A stretch of DNA of 64,000 nucleotides from positions 16,596,001 through 16,660,000 of the forward strand of contig NW_026622997.1 of NCBI RefSeq assembly GCF_023065955.2, given 5' to 3'. Below the pieces are notes generated by a model, which did no database searches, was not told where the DNA came from, and worked only from the letters and a program-made list of their open reading frames with translations. Of the stretch, positions 1-10,059 are shown in pieces. Numbering within the stretch: the first letter of the stretch is position 1; each line of letters starts with the position of its first letter. Source of the DNA: Ursus arctos (lineage: Eukaryota; Chordata; Mammalia; Carnivora; Ursidae). A program made the translations under genes and the position numbers.

Positions 1-29
1 ACAAGGTAGCTCACTCAAGGAGGTGTCCG

Positions 30-85
30 ACAACCGTGCCTGGAGCCTAGCAGGCTCTTGCCAAGTGATCGTTGAATGGACTTTG
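30..85 (+). repeat. Possible MIR/L2 3' tail
   Basis: The words GTGCCTGGAGCCTAGCAGG and AAGTGATCGTTGAATGGA resemble the common MIR/L2 3' tail (GTGCCTGGCACATAGTAGG then TCAATAAATG..TTGAATGA). The element would start outside the window. The match is short and diverged, so the call is weak. Confidence 0.25.
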
Positions 86-100
86 GAAAATGTGGCATGA

Positions 101-276
101 GGGACGTATGGGTGGCTCAGTGGGTTAAGCGTCTGCCTTCAGCTCAGGTCATGATCCCAGGGACCTGAGATCGAGGCCCGCATCAGGCTCCATGGGCAGC
201 CTGCTTCTCCCTCTCCACCACTTGTGCTCTCTTGCACACTCGCTCTCTCTCTCTCAAATAAATAAAATCTTTAAAA
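101..276 (+). mobile_element. Can-SINE (tRNA-Lys-derived)
   Basis: The body reads GGGTGGCTCAGTGGGTTAAG (tRNA-like B-box region), TCAGGTCATGATCCCAGGG, a CT-rich stretch and CAAATAAATAAAATCTTTAAAA. A 15-bp perfect direct repeat, GAAAATGTGGCATGA, flanks it at 86-100 and 277-291 and is read as the target-site duplication (TSD). The intact duplication marks a complete insertion by LINE-1-type target-primed reverse transcription. The element is non-coding, and its internal RNA polymerase III promoter is probably inactive. Confidence 0.95.
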
Positions 277-291
277 GAAAATGTGGCATGA

Positions 292-574
292 ATTTGTAGC
301 ATAAACATAGTACGATCGCTATTAAGCAGGCAAAAGACAGTCTCCGCGATAATTACCGCTGGGACCATAACAAGGATGCGTTAGCTGCATGAGTTCACTG
401 AAGAGGGATTTGATCAAATCAACCCATGAAAGGATTTGGGAATTATTTTTAATGTGTGTGCATACAAACACACAAACGGAAATTAACAATATATATTTAA
501 TTCAGTCCATCAATAATGGATGAAAAGTTACAACTAGGCTTTGAATTCAAGCTATTTTTAAATTAATTGATCAT
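292..574. other. Unassigned AT-rich DNA
   Basis: No repeat family, RNA gene or convincing coding frame was recognised between the first two SINEs. The stretch is AT-rich with a short GTGTGTG/CACACA patch near 452-475. Confidence 0.5.
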
Positions 575-790
575 GGGGCACCTGGGTGGCTCAGTCCGTT
601 AAGTGTCCTACTCTTGATTTTAGCTCAGGTTTCGATCTCAGGGCCATGAGATCGTGCCCCCCAGTGAGCTGCATGCTGACTGGGGAGTCTGCTGGAGATT
701 CTCTCTCCCTCTCCCTCTGCCCCTCCCCCACTGCTCACATGCTCTTGCACTCTCTCTCTCTAAAAATAATAATAATAATAAAAGAAAAAA
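575..790 (+). mobile_element. Can-SINE, older copy
   Basis: It starts GGGGCACCTGGGTGGCTCAG and continues with TTAGCTCAGG, a CATGAGATCG block, a CT-rich tract (about 699-762) and an unusual AAT-repeat tail near 763-780. The tail has decayed from the usual AATAAATAAA. No clean target-site duplication is visible. The CATGAGATCG variant differs from the panda-type subfamily, so this copy is probably older. Confidence 0.9.
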
Positions 791-795
791 CATTT

Positions 796-2495
796 TTAAA
801 AAGAAAAAATTAAAGGGACTAGTTATCAGCAGGATTGGAACCAGAGATGGTGCGGAAACAAGACAGCAAGAACTGGCTATGGCCATGAGTGGCTTCTGGT
901 GTCAGGCAACTTCAGGGTTCAGGGGGACACCTTGGGAAGGCATCAGTAGCCCAATAGGGCCCTTACTGGGATCTATGGCATGGCTGCCATTGTTGTCATT
1001 GGTAGGGAACTAGCAGGCAATGAGGGAACCAGAGGGTGCCAGCTGGGGAAGGTCTGCGTTCTGTCTCACTCCTCATGAGCCAGACACATTGTGAGATGGT
1101 TCCTCAGAATTCCATTTAAGGGGCTGTCACTGTCCTGGGGACTCCCAGGTCAATGGGAGCAATTAAAGAGGAGAGGTGATCTCTGCAGAGCAAAGGAACA
1201 GCGTTCTGTTACAACTATGGCATAATTTTTGCCCCAGATCACTGTTGCCAGGGGGAAAAAATAGATGAGTTATGTTCACCTTCCAAAGGATAATATTTTT
1301 AGTACTTTTAAAAGCCAATTATGAAAAACCATATGTAATTATAAAATAATGTTATGTTATTCTAATCCTGTAGTATAGTGCCAACAAGAAAAATAAAACC
1401 CAAAAATTAACTGCAGTAAAGTTTCCTGTAGGTTTCTGAGTGATACTGAGATTGTAATTTTTTAAAATAGCCTTTATATGGTAGAAGTCTAAATAGTCTG
1501 ATTTTTTATTTGTTTTTACTGCCATGCTTATTTGAGATGTGTTACCATGACCAGTCTAAGTCAAGAGAACATTTACAGTATAAATGATGAAATATATATA
1601 TATGTCTTGTCTCTCATACCTGTTGCTACAGATAATACAGCACGCTGTTTCTACCTATCCTGAATTAGAATTTCTTTTAAGTGCTTGAGGACATGAATTC
1701 ATTTTTTTCATTTTTCTTATACTTGTCAGTAAACTTATTTTTACATTAATCACGGTATTTAAATGCCTTTCTATTGAGTCATGCCTAACAGAAACATAAA
1801 CAGGGTTGGCTTTAGATAAAATTATAAAAAGGCAACATTTGTTTCCATCCCTCCAGCTTACCCAATCTGTTCTCTTAACCTTCCCCAAACCCCATCTCCC
1901 ACCTTCCCTCCTGTCCTCCAGCGCAAACTGTGTCATTTCACCTACCTGATTTAACCCATCAAAACCTGTCTTAGAAACAACTACTGCAATTACTTACCAT
2001 CTCTTCCTTTTATCAAAATGTATCAAAAAGGATCAAAAATAGCAACTGAATTTTAACAAGAAGCAATGCCTGGGCTTCTCACATCAAGGTGGCTTTAATC
2101 CTGGGAGTGCATTTAGTTGGCCAGCATATGCAAAATCTCAGGAAACATCTGACAGTCCATCTTCTCGAATGTAACTATTAATGGTACATTTTAAACATTT
2201 TATATGAAAACAAACATGGTTATATAAATCGGATTGCAAAGTACCAAGAATTGCAAAGACAAAACACAAGACTGTGAGGAAATATTATTGTGATAAGCTA
2301 TTTGAACAAAAGCATTCATTTCCCTATTAGTTGATCTCATGTTCCTCTGCCTTCAGACAGGCATCTGTAGAAAAATTTAAGGAGCACAGGCTCCAGCCAA
2401 AGGAGTGAAGTCCTAATGTATAATTATTTCAGTACTATCCACCGAGACAGATACCAGAAATTAGCAAGAGGATGATAACTCTTATGTAGTAGAAA
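796..2495. other. Unassigned non-coding DNA
   Basis: About 1.7 kb without a recognised gene or repeat. Part of it (about 830-1200) is less AT-rich and could be unique sequence. Open frames here are below 120 codons, start inside the upstream SINE or run antisense, and resemble no family I know. Confidence 0.5.
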
Positions 2496-2499
2496 TACA

Positions 2500-2620
2500 T
2501 TGACGTTCCAACATTTACTGCCTGTGTGACCTTGGGCAAGTCACTAAACCTCTCTGAGTAAATCTTCCTATCTGTGAATTGAAAATGATGGCTCCCAGTT
2601 CAGTTGTTTGTTTTGTTTTG
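2500..2620 (+). repeat. MIR SINE
   Basis: TGTGTGACCTTGGGCAAGTC followed by ACTAAACCTCTCTGAG and a CTATCTGTGAATTGAAAATG block matches the conserved core of the mammalian-wide interspersed repeat in sense orientation. It is an ancient tRNA-derived SINE with decayed ends. Confidence 0.8.
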
Positions 2621-2624
2621 TTTT

Positions 2625-4150
2625 TCACAGGAACTGGGGAAGCTGAAGGAAGAAAAAGGTGAAACACTTTATAAATTATAACGTGCCACATAAAGGTAAG
2701 TGACTCTTGTTTCTAGTTTTGATCAACTACTTGCTTTGTAGAAATGCTCATAGGCCCTCTCTGAAGCCTGGAATCCCATTCCTGCGGCCGAGCCCCACCC
2801 TGCCCACTAGCTGACTGCTGGTCTCCTGTTCTGGTGTGGTGTCCTTCTGGACTCCTGCACTCAAGCTGAGAACTGCCTAAGGTGGAGGGGCAGCATTTGA
2901 TCATAAATAATTATCCTTGTTGTATATTCAGATTTTACACAGAAATAGAAAAACATGTCTGTGTTTTAAAGAATCTATGCATGATTTTTGCTCGCATCCC
3001 TCCTCCACCTGAAGGATCTGTAGGAGCTTGTGCGGAATGCAGAATTGGTTCTGGTGATGCCTACATGGGAGGTGGAAGTAGCTCGAGAAATCACACTCCT
3101 TTCTTTGGAATCAAGATTACATCTATCTTTGGTTTATTTGCCATCTGTGCTGGTAAATCTTTTGGGGAGAGACAGATATATAGCTCTAGATTTGAGGCCG
3201 TCAATTAGGTCTTTATAAAAATAGAAAAATGTCTTAATCTGACCTTGTAATTCCTGGTAGTGGGTTTGGAGACAGAGAATGCCACTTCCCTCGTAGAAAG
3301 GCAAGCCGGACGTCCACACTGAAACCTACTCAGGGTCTTTCACTCCTAAAAGCCCCCAAGTGCAACTGTTTGATGGGGACAAGATCTCTTTCAATGGTTA
3401 CCATGTTCTCCTTGGTGTGTGGACCACTGGGAACTTGAGTCAGCCCTCAGGCTTTGTCTTCAAAGACAGACACAAAACCCACGACCATTTTAAAGCTCCA
3501 AGAAAAGTACCTCTCAGGAAAGGGTCTGCTGCCAACCAGAAATTAAAAGTGTGCTTCCCGAGAGATTGATCCAGATAACATGAGCTGATATATTCTGCTC
3601 AAGTTTGAGAGTGAGCACATCTGGCTTCTAATCCCAGTCCTCCCACTGTGATTGTACAACTGGTAGATGGGGCCAGGTTCCTGCCCAGCTGGAATGCGAG
3701 GAGGCTTTGGCTGAGACGGGAAAGGCAAACGAACATTCTGAGGGGATGGGAACGATCCCAGATCTAATCTTTCCTTTAGCTTTGAACATGTCTATTCGAA
3801 TTCTGCAAACTTACTCTCAATTTTAGGACATGTGGCCCCTATTTATTGTTTTTCTTTTCCTCTAAGGGAGTTCATCTTCTTTCTCATTCTCCTATTTTTT
3901 ATTTATTTTATTTTATTTAACACTCACAACATGTGCTCATTTCCAGAGAACGCAGGCAGATACAAAGAGGGCAATAAAAAGAAGTATTGTGAGTGTGTTG
4001 AAATATTCCTTTCAAAGCTTTTAGATATGCATATGCATGTGTTTGAAAACCAGAATCACAACATACAGAGTCACTGAACATTTGCATTTCTTCTTTAAAC
4101 TACACATGTTCTTTGCCCAAATTTTTAAGGAGCCATTTGCCTTTTTTCTG
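2625..4150. other. Unassigned DNA with short ORFs
   Basis: No gene is supported. Two neighbouring plus-strand frames (2882-3208, about 108 codons; 3360-3569, about 69 codons) have no recognisable domains, no shared frame and no convincing splice sites joining them. A weak MIR-like 5' end (CTTCTAATCCCAGTCCTCCCA, near 3627) is possible. The rest is AT-rich. Confidence 0.4.
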
Positions 4151-4159
4151 ATTGATTTC

Positions 4160-4500
4160 AAAGCCCTATTTATATATTAAAAAGAGTAGCACCTTATAAA
4201 TGTAGCAATTTTGTGCCTGGTTTATTCTTACCGTTTGAACTCATTCATTGTTTTAGGTAAAAGTAACCATTATTTTTTGAGAGACAAAAGCAAAACATAT
4301 CACTGTGGGGGAAAAATAGCAAATATCAGTAAGTAAAAATAGAAGAAAACATTGGGGGAAAAGGCTCACATTAATCTACACCTTGAGATAACCATTATTA
4401 GTTACTTGGTATGTATCTTTCTCAATGTGTGTATTTATACATGCATATATTTCTTTTGATTGTGTTTACCTGAAAGTTGTTGTTACTTTTATTTTTGACT
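4160..4500 (-). repeat. Possible old L1M 3' UTR fragment
   Basis: AACCATTATTAGTTACTTGGTATGTATCTTT and the following ATACATGCATATAT stretch recall the antisense 3' UTR of ancient mammalian LINE-1 (L1M) elements. There is no A-tail or target-site duplication, so the call is tentative. Confidence 0.3.
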
Positions 4501-4859
4501 TGGCTATGTCCCTTTACTTAAGGCCTATGGCTTAAGAGCTCCACCTAATTGGAGTCTGCATTTTTTCCCCTCTGATTTGAGAAACTTACTGTGGCAGTTA
4601 AAACCATTTACTTTATACATGGTCCCACCCACCCCACCACGATTTCTGTTTAGTTTATTACCAAAAGGACTGTTCTTGCTCTCGCTCTCTCTCTTTTCTT
4701 CTTGTACTTTATTTTTGTAGTTTATTTTTTTTACTTTATTTCTATATATAGCCCATTTATGTTTTATTAGTGACCACATTTTGTTATGTCATTACTATTC
4801 AATTAGTTATTTCATGATGAGTGTTTTAATATTATATGGTTTTCCTGCTAAGAATTTCT

Positions 4860-5055
4860 GGGGATGCCTTGGGTGGCTCAGTCAGTTAAACATCTGCCTT
4901 GACTCAGGTCATGATCCCGTAGTCCTGGGATTGAGCCCCACTCGGGCTCCACGCTCAGAGGGGAGTCTGCTTGTCCCTCTCCCTCTGCCCCTTCCCCCCA
5001 CTCGTGCACACTCTCTCTCTCTCTCACATAAATAAATTAAATATTTAAAAAAAAA
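4860..5055 (+). mobile_element. Can-SINE
   Basis: GGTGGCTCAGTCAGTTAAAC, CTCAGGTCATGATCCC, CTTGTCCCTCTCCCTCTGCC, a CT microsatellite and AAATAAATT followed by an A-run identify a plus-strand Can-SINE. The head carries an extra base (GCCTTGGGTGG). No flanking duplication is convincing. Confidence 0.92.
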
Positions 5056-5056
5056 C

Positions 5057-6268
5057 CTTCTGGTAATTTTATCATGCTGCATGTGCATACTTATGCTAGA
5101 AGTATCTCTATTAATTAGTCTGCATGGTCATGCACATTTCTTGTTTCACATAAGCTATACATTTCCCAGTTCTCCATTTTAGTTTCTCATTCAGTCCACT
5201 GGACTAGCTGACGGAGACCCAAGCTCATCTCCCATCACCTTTGTGCATAAAATATCTGCAGGGAGTCTTCACTCATCAGTACACGGCAAGCCCTTCTCAT
5301 CTGTAGGCTCCAGTGTTCAGGATAATTTTCTTCTTTCTTAATTATTGCTCTGGGCTCATCAACAGCACTTCTTCTCTGAAAGTCCACTCTACATAAATGT
5401 GAGCCCTAATTATGTTCTGCATTGCTCACCTTTTCTTCTTCTCTCTCTCTCTTTCTCATTTTTATCTCTAGACTTTCTACCTTAATTTCAGGAAAAATTC
5501 TTGGGTTTCTCTTCTACTTCAGAAATTTTATATTTTCAGTATCCAATCTACTATTCATTGTATACATCATGGCTTTTATTAGACACTTGTGTTTTTCATC
5601 TCTCTCCCTGCCACTCTGATTTTAGAACTTCATGACTACCTATTTTGGATTCATATATGCAAATTCGTTTAAGGCACTTTAATAACACAGTCAGAATCAT
5701 TGAATTTTCTTTTCCTACTGTTTCTTGAGGCAACTCTATTTCAGAGGGAAGCATTTGCTTTGATTCTCCAGAGCAGTTCCTTATATCAGGTTAAAGCATA
5801 TAAAATCGCTGGTATTCCAGCCTTTCTTTATTTATAAAATGGCAACTTTATACGGCTTCACCTAAAAGAAATATTTTCTTTTTTAGGACTTACTACTTAC
5901 TCAATCTTTCACAAGCAAGCTGTTGCTGCCCAGATTGACTTATAGTCAAGTCAAAGTTAAGATGGGTTTGTGAGAGATTTATTTGTGTCTTTGTTACCAT
6001 TCTTCAGTTCCAGGTAAATGGGAAGATTAAATATTATTCTTGAGATGAAGTTGTATTGTTGGTTGAGCTGTCCTAAGTGCTGGTAAGGGGGTGGGTAGCT
6101 GGCACTACAAATAGTTTCAACTGTCCATTTTGTCCATGCAATTTCCATACATGAGGGTAGATACTGCATAGCAGAAAACCCCACATCTCCTTAGGATGCT
6201 TAGTTGCCATTTCTCTTTTCAGTAATCATGGTAGACCAAAACAATGGTTCTTTGCTACTATATAAATT
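5057..6268. other. Unassigned non-coding DNA
   Basis: About 1.2 kb with no recognised repeat or gene. It contains pyrimidine-rich patches (near 5435-5465 and 5595-5612) and only short frames. Confidence 0.5.
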
Positions 6269-6393
6269 TGCCAGATTTGGCAACTAAAAATAAAAGATGC
6301 CCACTTAAGTTTGAATAAACAACAGATAATTTGTAGTATTAGTATGTCCTATGTAATATTTGGGACCTGTTATACTAAAAATTATTCGTTGTT
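6269..6393 (+). mobile_element. Palindromic DNA transposon, left part
   Basis: From TTGCCAGATTTGGCAACTAA to ATTATTCGTTGTT this segment is the left part of a short palindromic, non-autonomous DNA transposon. Its start, TGCCAGAT..AAAATA, is repeated in inverse orientation at 7330-7390, where the plus strand ends ATTTTATCTGGCA. The element was split by the LINE-1 at 6394-7316. I recognise the family by its motifs but do not assign a name. Confidence 0.6.
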
Positions 6394-6766
6394 ACTGCAA
6401 ATCAACACCACAATGAAGTATCTCCTTCTATCTGACAAAATTGCTAGAATCAAAAAGACAGGAAATAACAATTGTTGTCCAGGATGCAGAGAAAAAGGAA
6501 CCCTTGTGTACTGTTGGTGGGAATGTAAATTGGTGCATCCACCGGGGAAAACAGTACGGTGGTTTCTCAAAAAGTTGAAGACAGAACTACCCTACAATCC
6601 AGTAATTGCACTTGGGTATTTACCCAAGGAAAATGAAAACACTAATTCCATAAGATGTATGCACCCTTATGTTTATTGCAACCTTACTTACAATAGATAA
6701 GATATGGAAACAACCCAAGTGCCCATCAATAGATGAATGGATAAAGATGTAAAGATGTGATATATG

Positions 6767-6960
6767 TATATAGATAGATAGATAGATCGATCTTCCACAA
6801 GCTTATGGTGGAATATGCCCATTGACCATGTGCAAAAATTTGCTTTTCTTCAGATCAAGAAAAATTTATATATATATATCTTCCATATATATGTGTATAT
6901 ATATATATATATATATCTTCCATATATAAATATATCTTCCATATATATATATGAATATTA
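6767..6960 (+). repeat. GATA and TA/CTTCCATATA microsatellite
   Basis: A short GATA run (6773-6787) is followed, after a foreign segment, by TA-rich DNA from 6868 to 6951 with three repeats of a TATATCTTCCATATA-like unit. In other LINE-1 copies this spot is a short TATA-rich stretch before GAATATTACTCAGCC, so this is expansion of an existing seed. Confidence 0.85.
6799..6865 (-). repeat. Inverted copy of 7846-7912
   Basis: Read in reverse complement, this 67-bp segment matches 7846-7912 with about five substitutions. It contains GCCCATTGACCATGTGC, CAAAAATTTG and CTTCAGATCAAGAAAA. It does not belong to LINE-1 and sits within the microsatellite of the host LINE-1, so it is probably a templated insertion derived from the downstream site. 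Confidence 0.75.
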
Positions 6961-7316
6961 CTCAGCCATAAAAAGGATGAAATCTTGCCAACATAGATGG
7001 ACCTAGAGAGTATTATGCTAAGAGAAATAAGTCAGACAGAGAGAGACAAAAACCATATGATTTCCCTAATATGTGGAATCTAAAAAACAAAACAAATGAA
7101 TAAACAAAAAAGTAGAAACAGACCCATAAATACAGAAAACAATCTTGATGGTTGCTGGTTGAGGGTGGGGTGGAAAGGTGAGCAAAATTGGTGAAGGGCA
7201 ATGGGAGATACAGGTTAGAATGAATGAATCACAAGGTAAGGTACAGCATCAGAAATACAGTCAATGGTATTATAATAGTGCTGTATAATAACAGATGGTA
7301 TACTTCAATAAAAAAA

Positions 7317-7395
7317 ACTATTCATTGTTTATCTGAAGTTCAAATTTAATTGTTCATCCTGTATTTTATCTGGCAACTACTACTCAGCCTAGTCA
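7317..7395 (+). mobile_element. Palindromic DNA transposon, right part
   Basis: CTATTCATTGTTTATCTGAA then CAAATTTAATTGTTCATCCTG and ATTTTATCTGGCAACTACTA form the right arm of the palindromic transposon whose left part ends at 6393. The first 13 bases repeat the target-site duplication of the LINE-1 between the halves. Confidence 0.6.
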
Positions 7396-8130
7396 CAGCA
7401 TTAAATTACTTTCAACACAACAGGCAGTCAATATAAAACAACTGGAGTCAATCTGTGAGTTGACGTCCTTTTGATATCTTATAATGGAGCTTAACTGGAG
7501 GGGTACAAATGTTGCCAAAGAGATCATGCTTGTCTCTAATACTTGCATTTTTGAGTGTTTGGATGCTTGCTTGGGTTTCTCAGGATTTCCTCCACACGTG
7601 ACCAGGAACACTGCTTTTATACAGGAGGAATGGCATGGGTCACTCTCTATAACTGTCATCAAGATGGGTCCACCTCACCACCTCTCCCATAAATGCCTCA
7701 GATGTCATGGAATGTCAGGAGTGCCCTTCCCTAGTTTCCAATGGCCATGCAACTTTCTATTAATCATTTCAAAGGGATTTGGGAAAATGAATATTAGATG
7801 ACTGGGATATAGTCATCTTCCCACCTAACCTGGAGAATCAGAATAATTTTCTTGATCTGAAGCAAAACAAATTTTTGCACCTGGTCAATGGGCATATTGC
7901 ACCATGAGCTTTAATAATCATATACACCTGATTATGATTTTTATCCATAGAATGGCCAATATTTTCATGAATTGATTGTTCTGGTTGTAAAAACAGAGAC
8001 TTTAGAAAAGATAATTGTGAAAGAAATTGTCTCTTGCTCCCTAGTTTGAGTGTGGAGCAATGTGCAGACAGTAAGACTTGCTAATTGAATAGTGTGAAAT
8101 ATAACATGATGAACGAAACCTTGGAAATTT
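7396..8130. other. Unassigned DNA, source of inverted copy
   Basis: No gene or repeat family recognised. It includes 7846-7912, the apparent source of the inverted segment at 6799-6865. A plus-strand frame at 7484-7801 (105 codons) resembles no family I know. Confidence 0.5.
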
Positions 8131-8149
8131 CACATTAAGATAATTTCTT

Positions 8150-8343
8150 TTTTTTTTTTAAGATTTTTAAATTTATTTATGTGACAGAGAGTCAGCCAGT
8201 GAGAGGGGGAACACAGCAGGGGAGTGGGAGAGGAAGAAGCAGGCTCCCAGAGGAGAAGCCCGATGCGGGACTCGATCTTAGAACGCCGGGATCACGCCCT
8301 GAGCCGAAGGCAGACGCTTAACGACTGCGCTACCCAGGTGCCC
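8150..8343 (-). mobile_element. Can-SINE, panda-type young subfamily
   Basis: On the minus strand the element opens GGGGCACCTGGGTAGCGCAG and carries CTTCGGCTCAGGGCGTGATC, CCGGCGTTCT, GGAGCCTGCTTCTTCCTCTC and an A-tail (poly-T at 8148-8159). A 19-bp direct repeat, CACATTAAGATAATTTCTT, flanks it at 8131-8149 and 8344-8362 with no mismatch. The long perfect duplication supports a fairly recent insertion. Confidence 0.95.
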
Positions 8344-8362
8344 CACATTAAGATAATTTCTT

Positions 8363-8865
8363 ATTTCAACACACACTGACCAAACTTTAAATGAGAATCC
8401 ATTGAGAATGAAAATCAAAGCATTTAGACAGCACATCCAAAATTATCATAGGTGGCCTCTCTCTTTCTCTGCCTTCATTTTTTCCTCTCTGTGGGTGACA
8501 TATAATAGAAGAACAACTTTCTGTAGCATTAAACCAGATTTCAGCCTCACTATTATAATCATACGCACATCAATGATTCATGTCGTATTCTTGCTTAACT
8601 CATGGAGATTATAAGGAAAGCATTCCTCTGGAGAATTTAACACGTGGCTCAACTTTTATGGATATTTCATTTTAGAAAAAGACGATTTTGGTCTAGGTAT
8701 TCAGGATTGATGCCTTCATTAGGAAGTTTTGGTAAATAGTAAGGCCACTGGCCAAATCTACTATGATGCTCTAAATACAATAGGAAATAAGTTTGACTCA
8801 TTTCAGTTCAAAAAGTATGTTGTTGATAATGCCAAACTGTCTCTGCAGTAAAAAGATTACTTTCC
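8363..8865. other. Unassigned AT-rich DNA
   Basis: No recognisable gene or repeat. The only frame above 60 codons (8402-8614, plus) has no motif. Confidence 0.5.
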
Positions 8866-9166
8866 TTTTTATTTAATTGAGGTATAGTTGACCCACAATG
8901 TTATATTAGTTTCAAGTGTACAACATAGTGACTCGACAAATCTATACAGTGTTCTATGTTCACCACAAGTGTAGCTACCATCTGTCACCACGCAACACTA
9001 TCAAAATACCATGGACCATAGTCCCCATGCTGTACCGTTTATTCCCATGATTTATTCATTCCATAATGGAAGCCTGTTCCTCCCACTCCCCTTCCCCCAT
9101 TTTGCCCATTCCTCTGGCAACCACCAGTTTGTTCTCTGTATTTAAGAGTATGTTTCTGCTTTTTTT
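8866..9166 (-). mobile_element. Old LINE-1 (L1M) 3' UTR fragment
   Basis: TTTAATTGAGGTATAGTTGA, AGTTTCAAGTGTACAACATA, ACAGTGTTCTATGTTCACC and the later CCATTCCTCTGGCAACCACC are hallmarks of the antisense 3' UTR of ancient mammalian LINE-1. It lacks an A-tail and shows no target-site duplication. Confidence 0.8.
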
Positions 9167-9199
9167 AGAAAGTTACTTTTCTTTTTTGGTATAGAAATA

Positions 9200-9425
9200 C
9201 CTTTGATGTTTTATTTTAAGTTTTATATGTAACGCATATTCAAAGTAAAAATCAAAACGTATAAAATGATATAAAAAATATGAAAAAAATACCTTTAATT
9301 CCCACACTGTATGATAAACTTGACCATTATGTTGGTATATCTTTCTGGACTTCTAATTGTTTATAGTAGAAATATCAATGTGGACCTATAGAGGAATACA
9401 AAACCACAAGCAGAATGTTGACTTT
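9200..9425 (-). repeat. Possible old L1M fragment
   Basis: TTCAAAGTAAAAATCAAAACG and TATATCTTTCTGGACTTCTAA recall another antisense L1M 3' UTR segment. It may continue the neighbouring fragment after deletions. Confidence 0.35.
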
Positions 9426-9474
9426 ATTTTAGGTAATACGTGCTTCAGCTCTTTGTTTGAATTCCTTTTTAATT

Positions 9475-9605
9475 TTAAAAGCCACCCTATAGAGTAGGTA
9501 CTGTTAGCATTCCCAATTTAGAGATGAAGGAATTCTGAGGACAAATTAGTCAGCTTGTCCAAAGCCACATGCTAGCAAGTGGTGAAGCCAGAATCCAAAA
9601 TGAAG
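9475..9605 (-). repeat. MIR SINE
   Basis: ATTCCCAATTTAGAGATGAAGG, GCTTGTCCAAAGCCACATGC and AAGTGGTGAAGCCAGAATCC match the antisense MIR core (CCCATTTTACAGATGAGGAA...GCCCAAGGTCACACAGC). Confidence 0.75.
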
Positions 9606-9649
9606 CAGATTTATTCTAGAGCCAAAGACAGGCTAGGGGCTGTTCATGA

Positions 9650-10050
9650 CCTGCATTTTTCCCCTAACAGTATATCACTGATACCTTTCCACATTAATAT
9701 CCAAACACATACATCCTTTTTGTGAATGCCTTTAGATCGTTGTGCCTCAGTTTACATAAACGATCTCTTCGTGGTGGAGTTTAGTTTGGTTCTTTTTTTT
9801 TTTTTTTTTTGACTTCTACAATAATGTTCTGAAGATGACCTTTGCCATAGAACTCTGCTAATCTTCCTGATCACTTATTTAGGATAAATTCCTAAAAGTA
9901 GAATTTGAGAGTTCAATTTAATTTTTTATACACATTGACAAAATGCGTTTTCTAAAGATTAAGCCCATCTACACTCCTGCAAATGGAACATAAGAGTAAC
10001 TTCTCTCCACACTGGCTCTACATAGAAAAATTCTTAAAATCTCCCATTCC
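9650..10050 (-). repeat. Probable old L1M ORF2 3' fragment
   Basis: AGGATAAATTCCTAAAAGTAG, then CACATTGACAAAATGCGTTTTC and ACACTCCTGCAAATG parallel the antisense end of L1M ORF2 (ATTCCTAGAAGTGGAATTGC...ACACTCCCACCAGC). A T-run at 9790-9811 interrupts it. Highly diverged. Confidence 0.45.
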
Positions 10051-10059
10051 AAGACGTTT

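Larger units (their letters stand above)
6394..7316 (+). mobile_element. LINE-1 3' end, 5'-truncated, with internal insert
   Basis: This holds the C-terminal ORF2 coding region and 3' UTR of an old LINE-1. Recognisable ORF2 peptides include the [20 protein letters not shown] region (6472-6531) and, after it, [19 protein letters not shown]; the GNVNWC-type zinc-region context is decayed. GAATATTACTCAGCCATAAA follows at 6952. It ends in an A-run at 7311-7317. Flanking 13-bp repeats (6381-6393 and 7317-7329, 11 of 13 identical) are the target-site duplication inside the palindromic transposon. The body is interrupted by a TA/GATA microsatellite and a foreign inverted segment at 6799-6865. It makes no functional protein. 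Confidence 0.85.

Noticed and set aside
101..176. tRNA-like sequence at the head of each Can-SINE
   Set aside because: These heads derive from tRNA-Lys, but the cloverleaf is not intact and CT-rich and A-rich tails follow. They are SINEs, not tRNA genes.
2882..3569. Two plus-strand frames that could be exons of one gene
   Set aside because: Different frames, no convincing acceptor/donor pair and no recognised domain.
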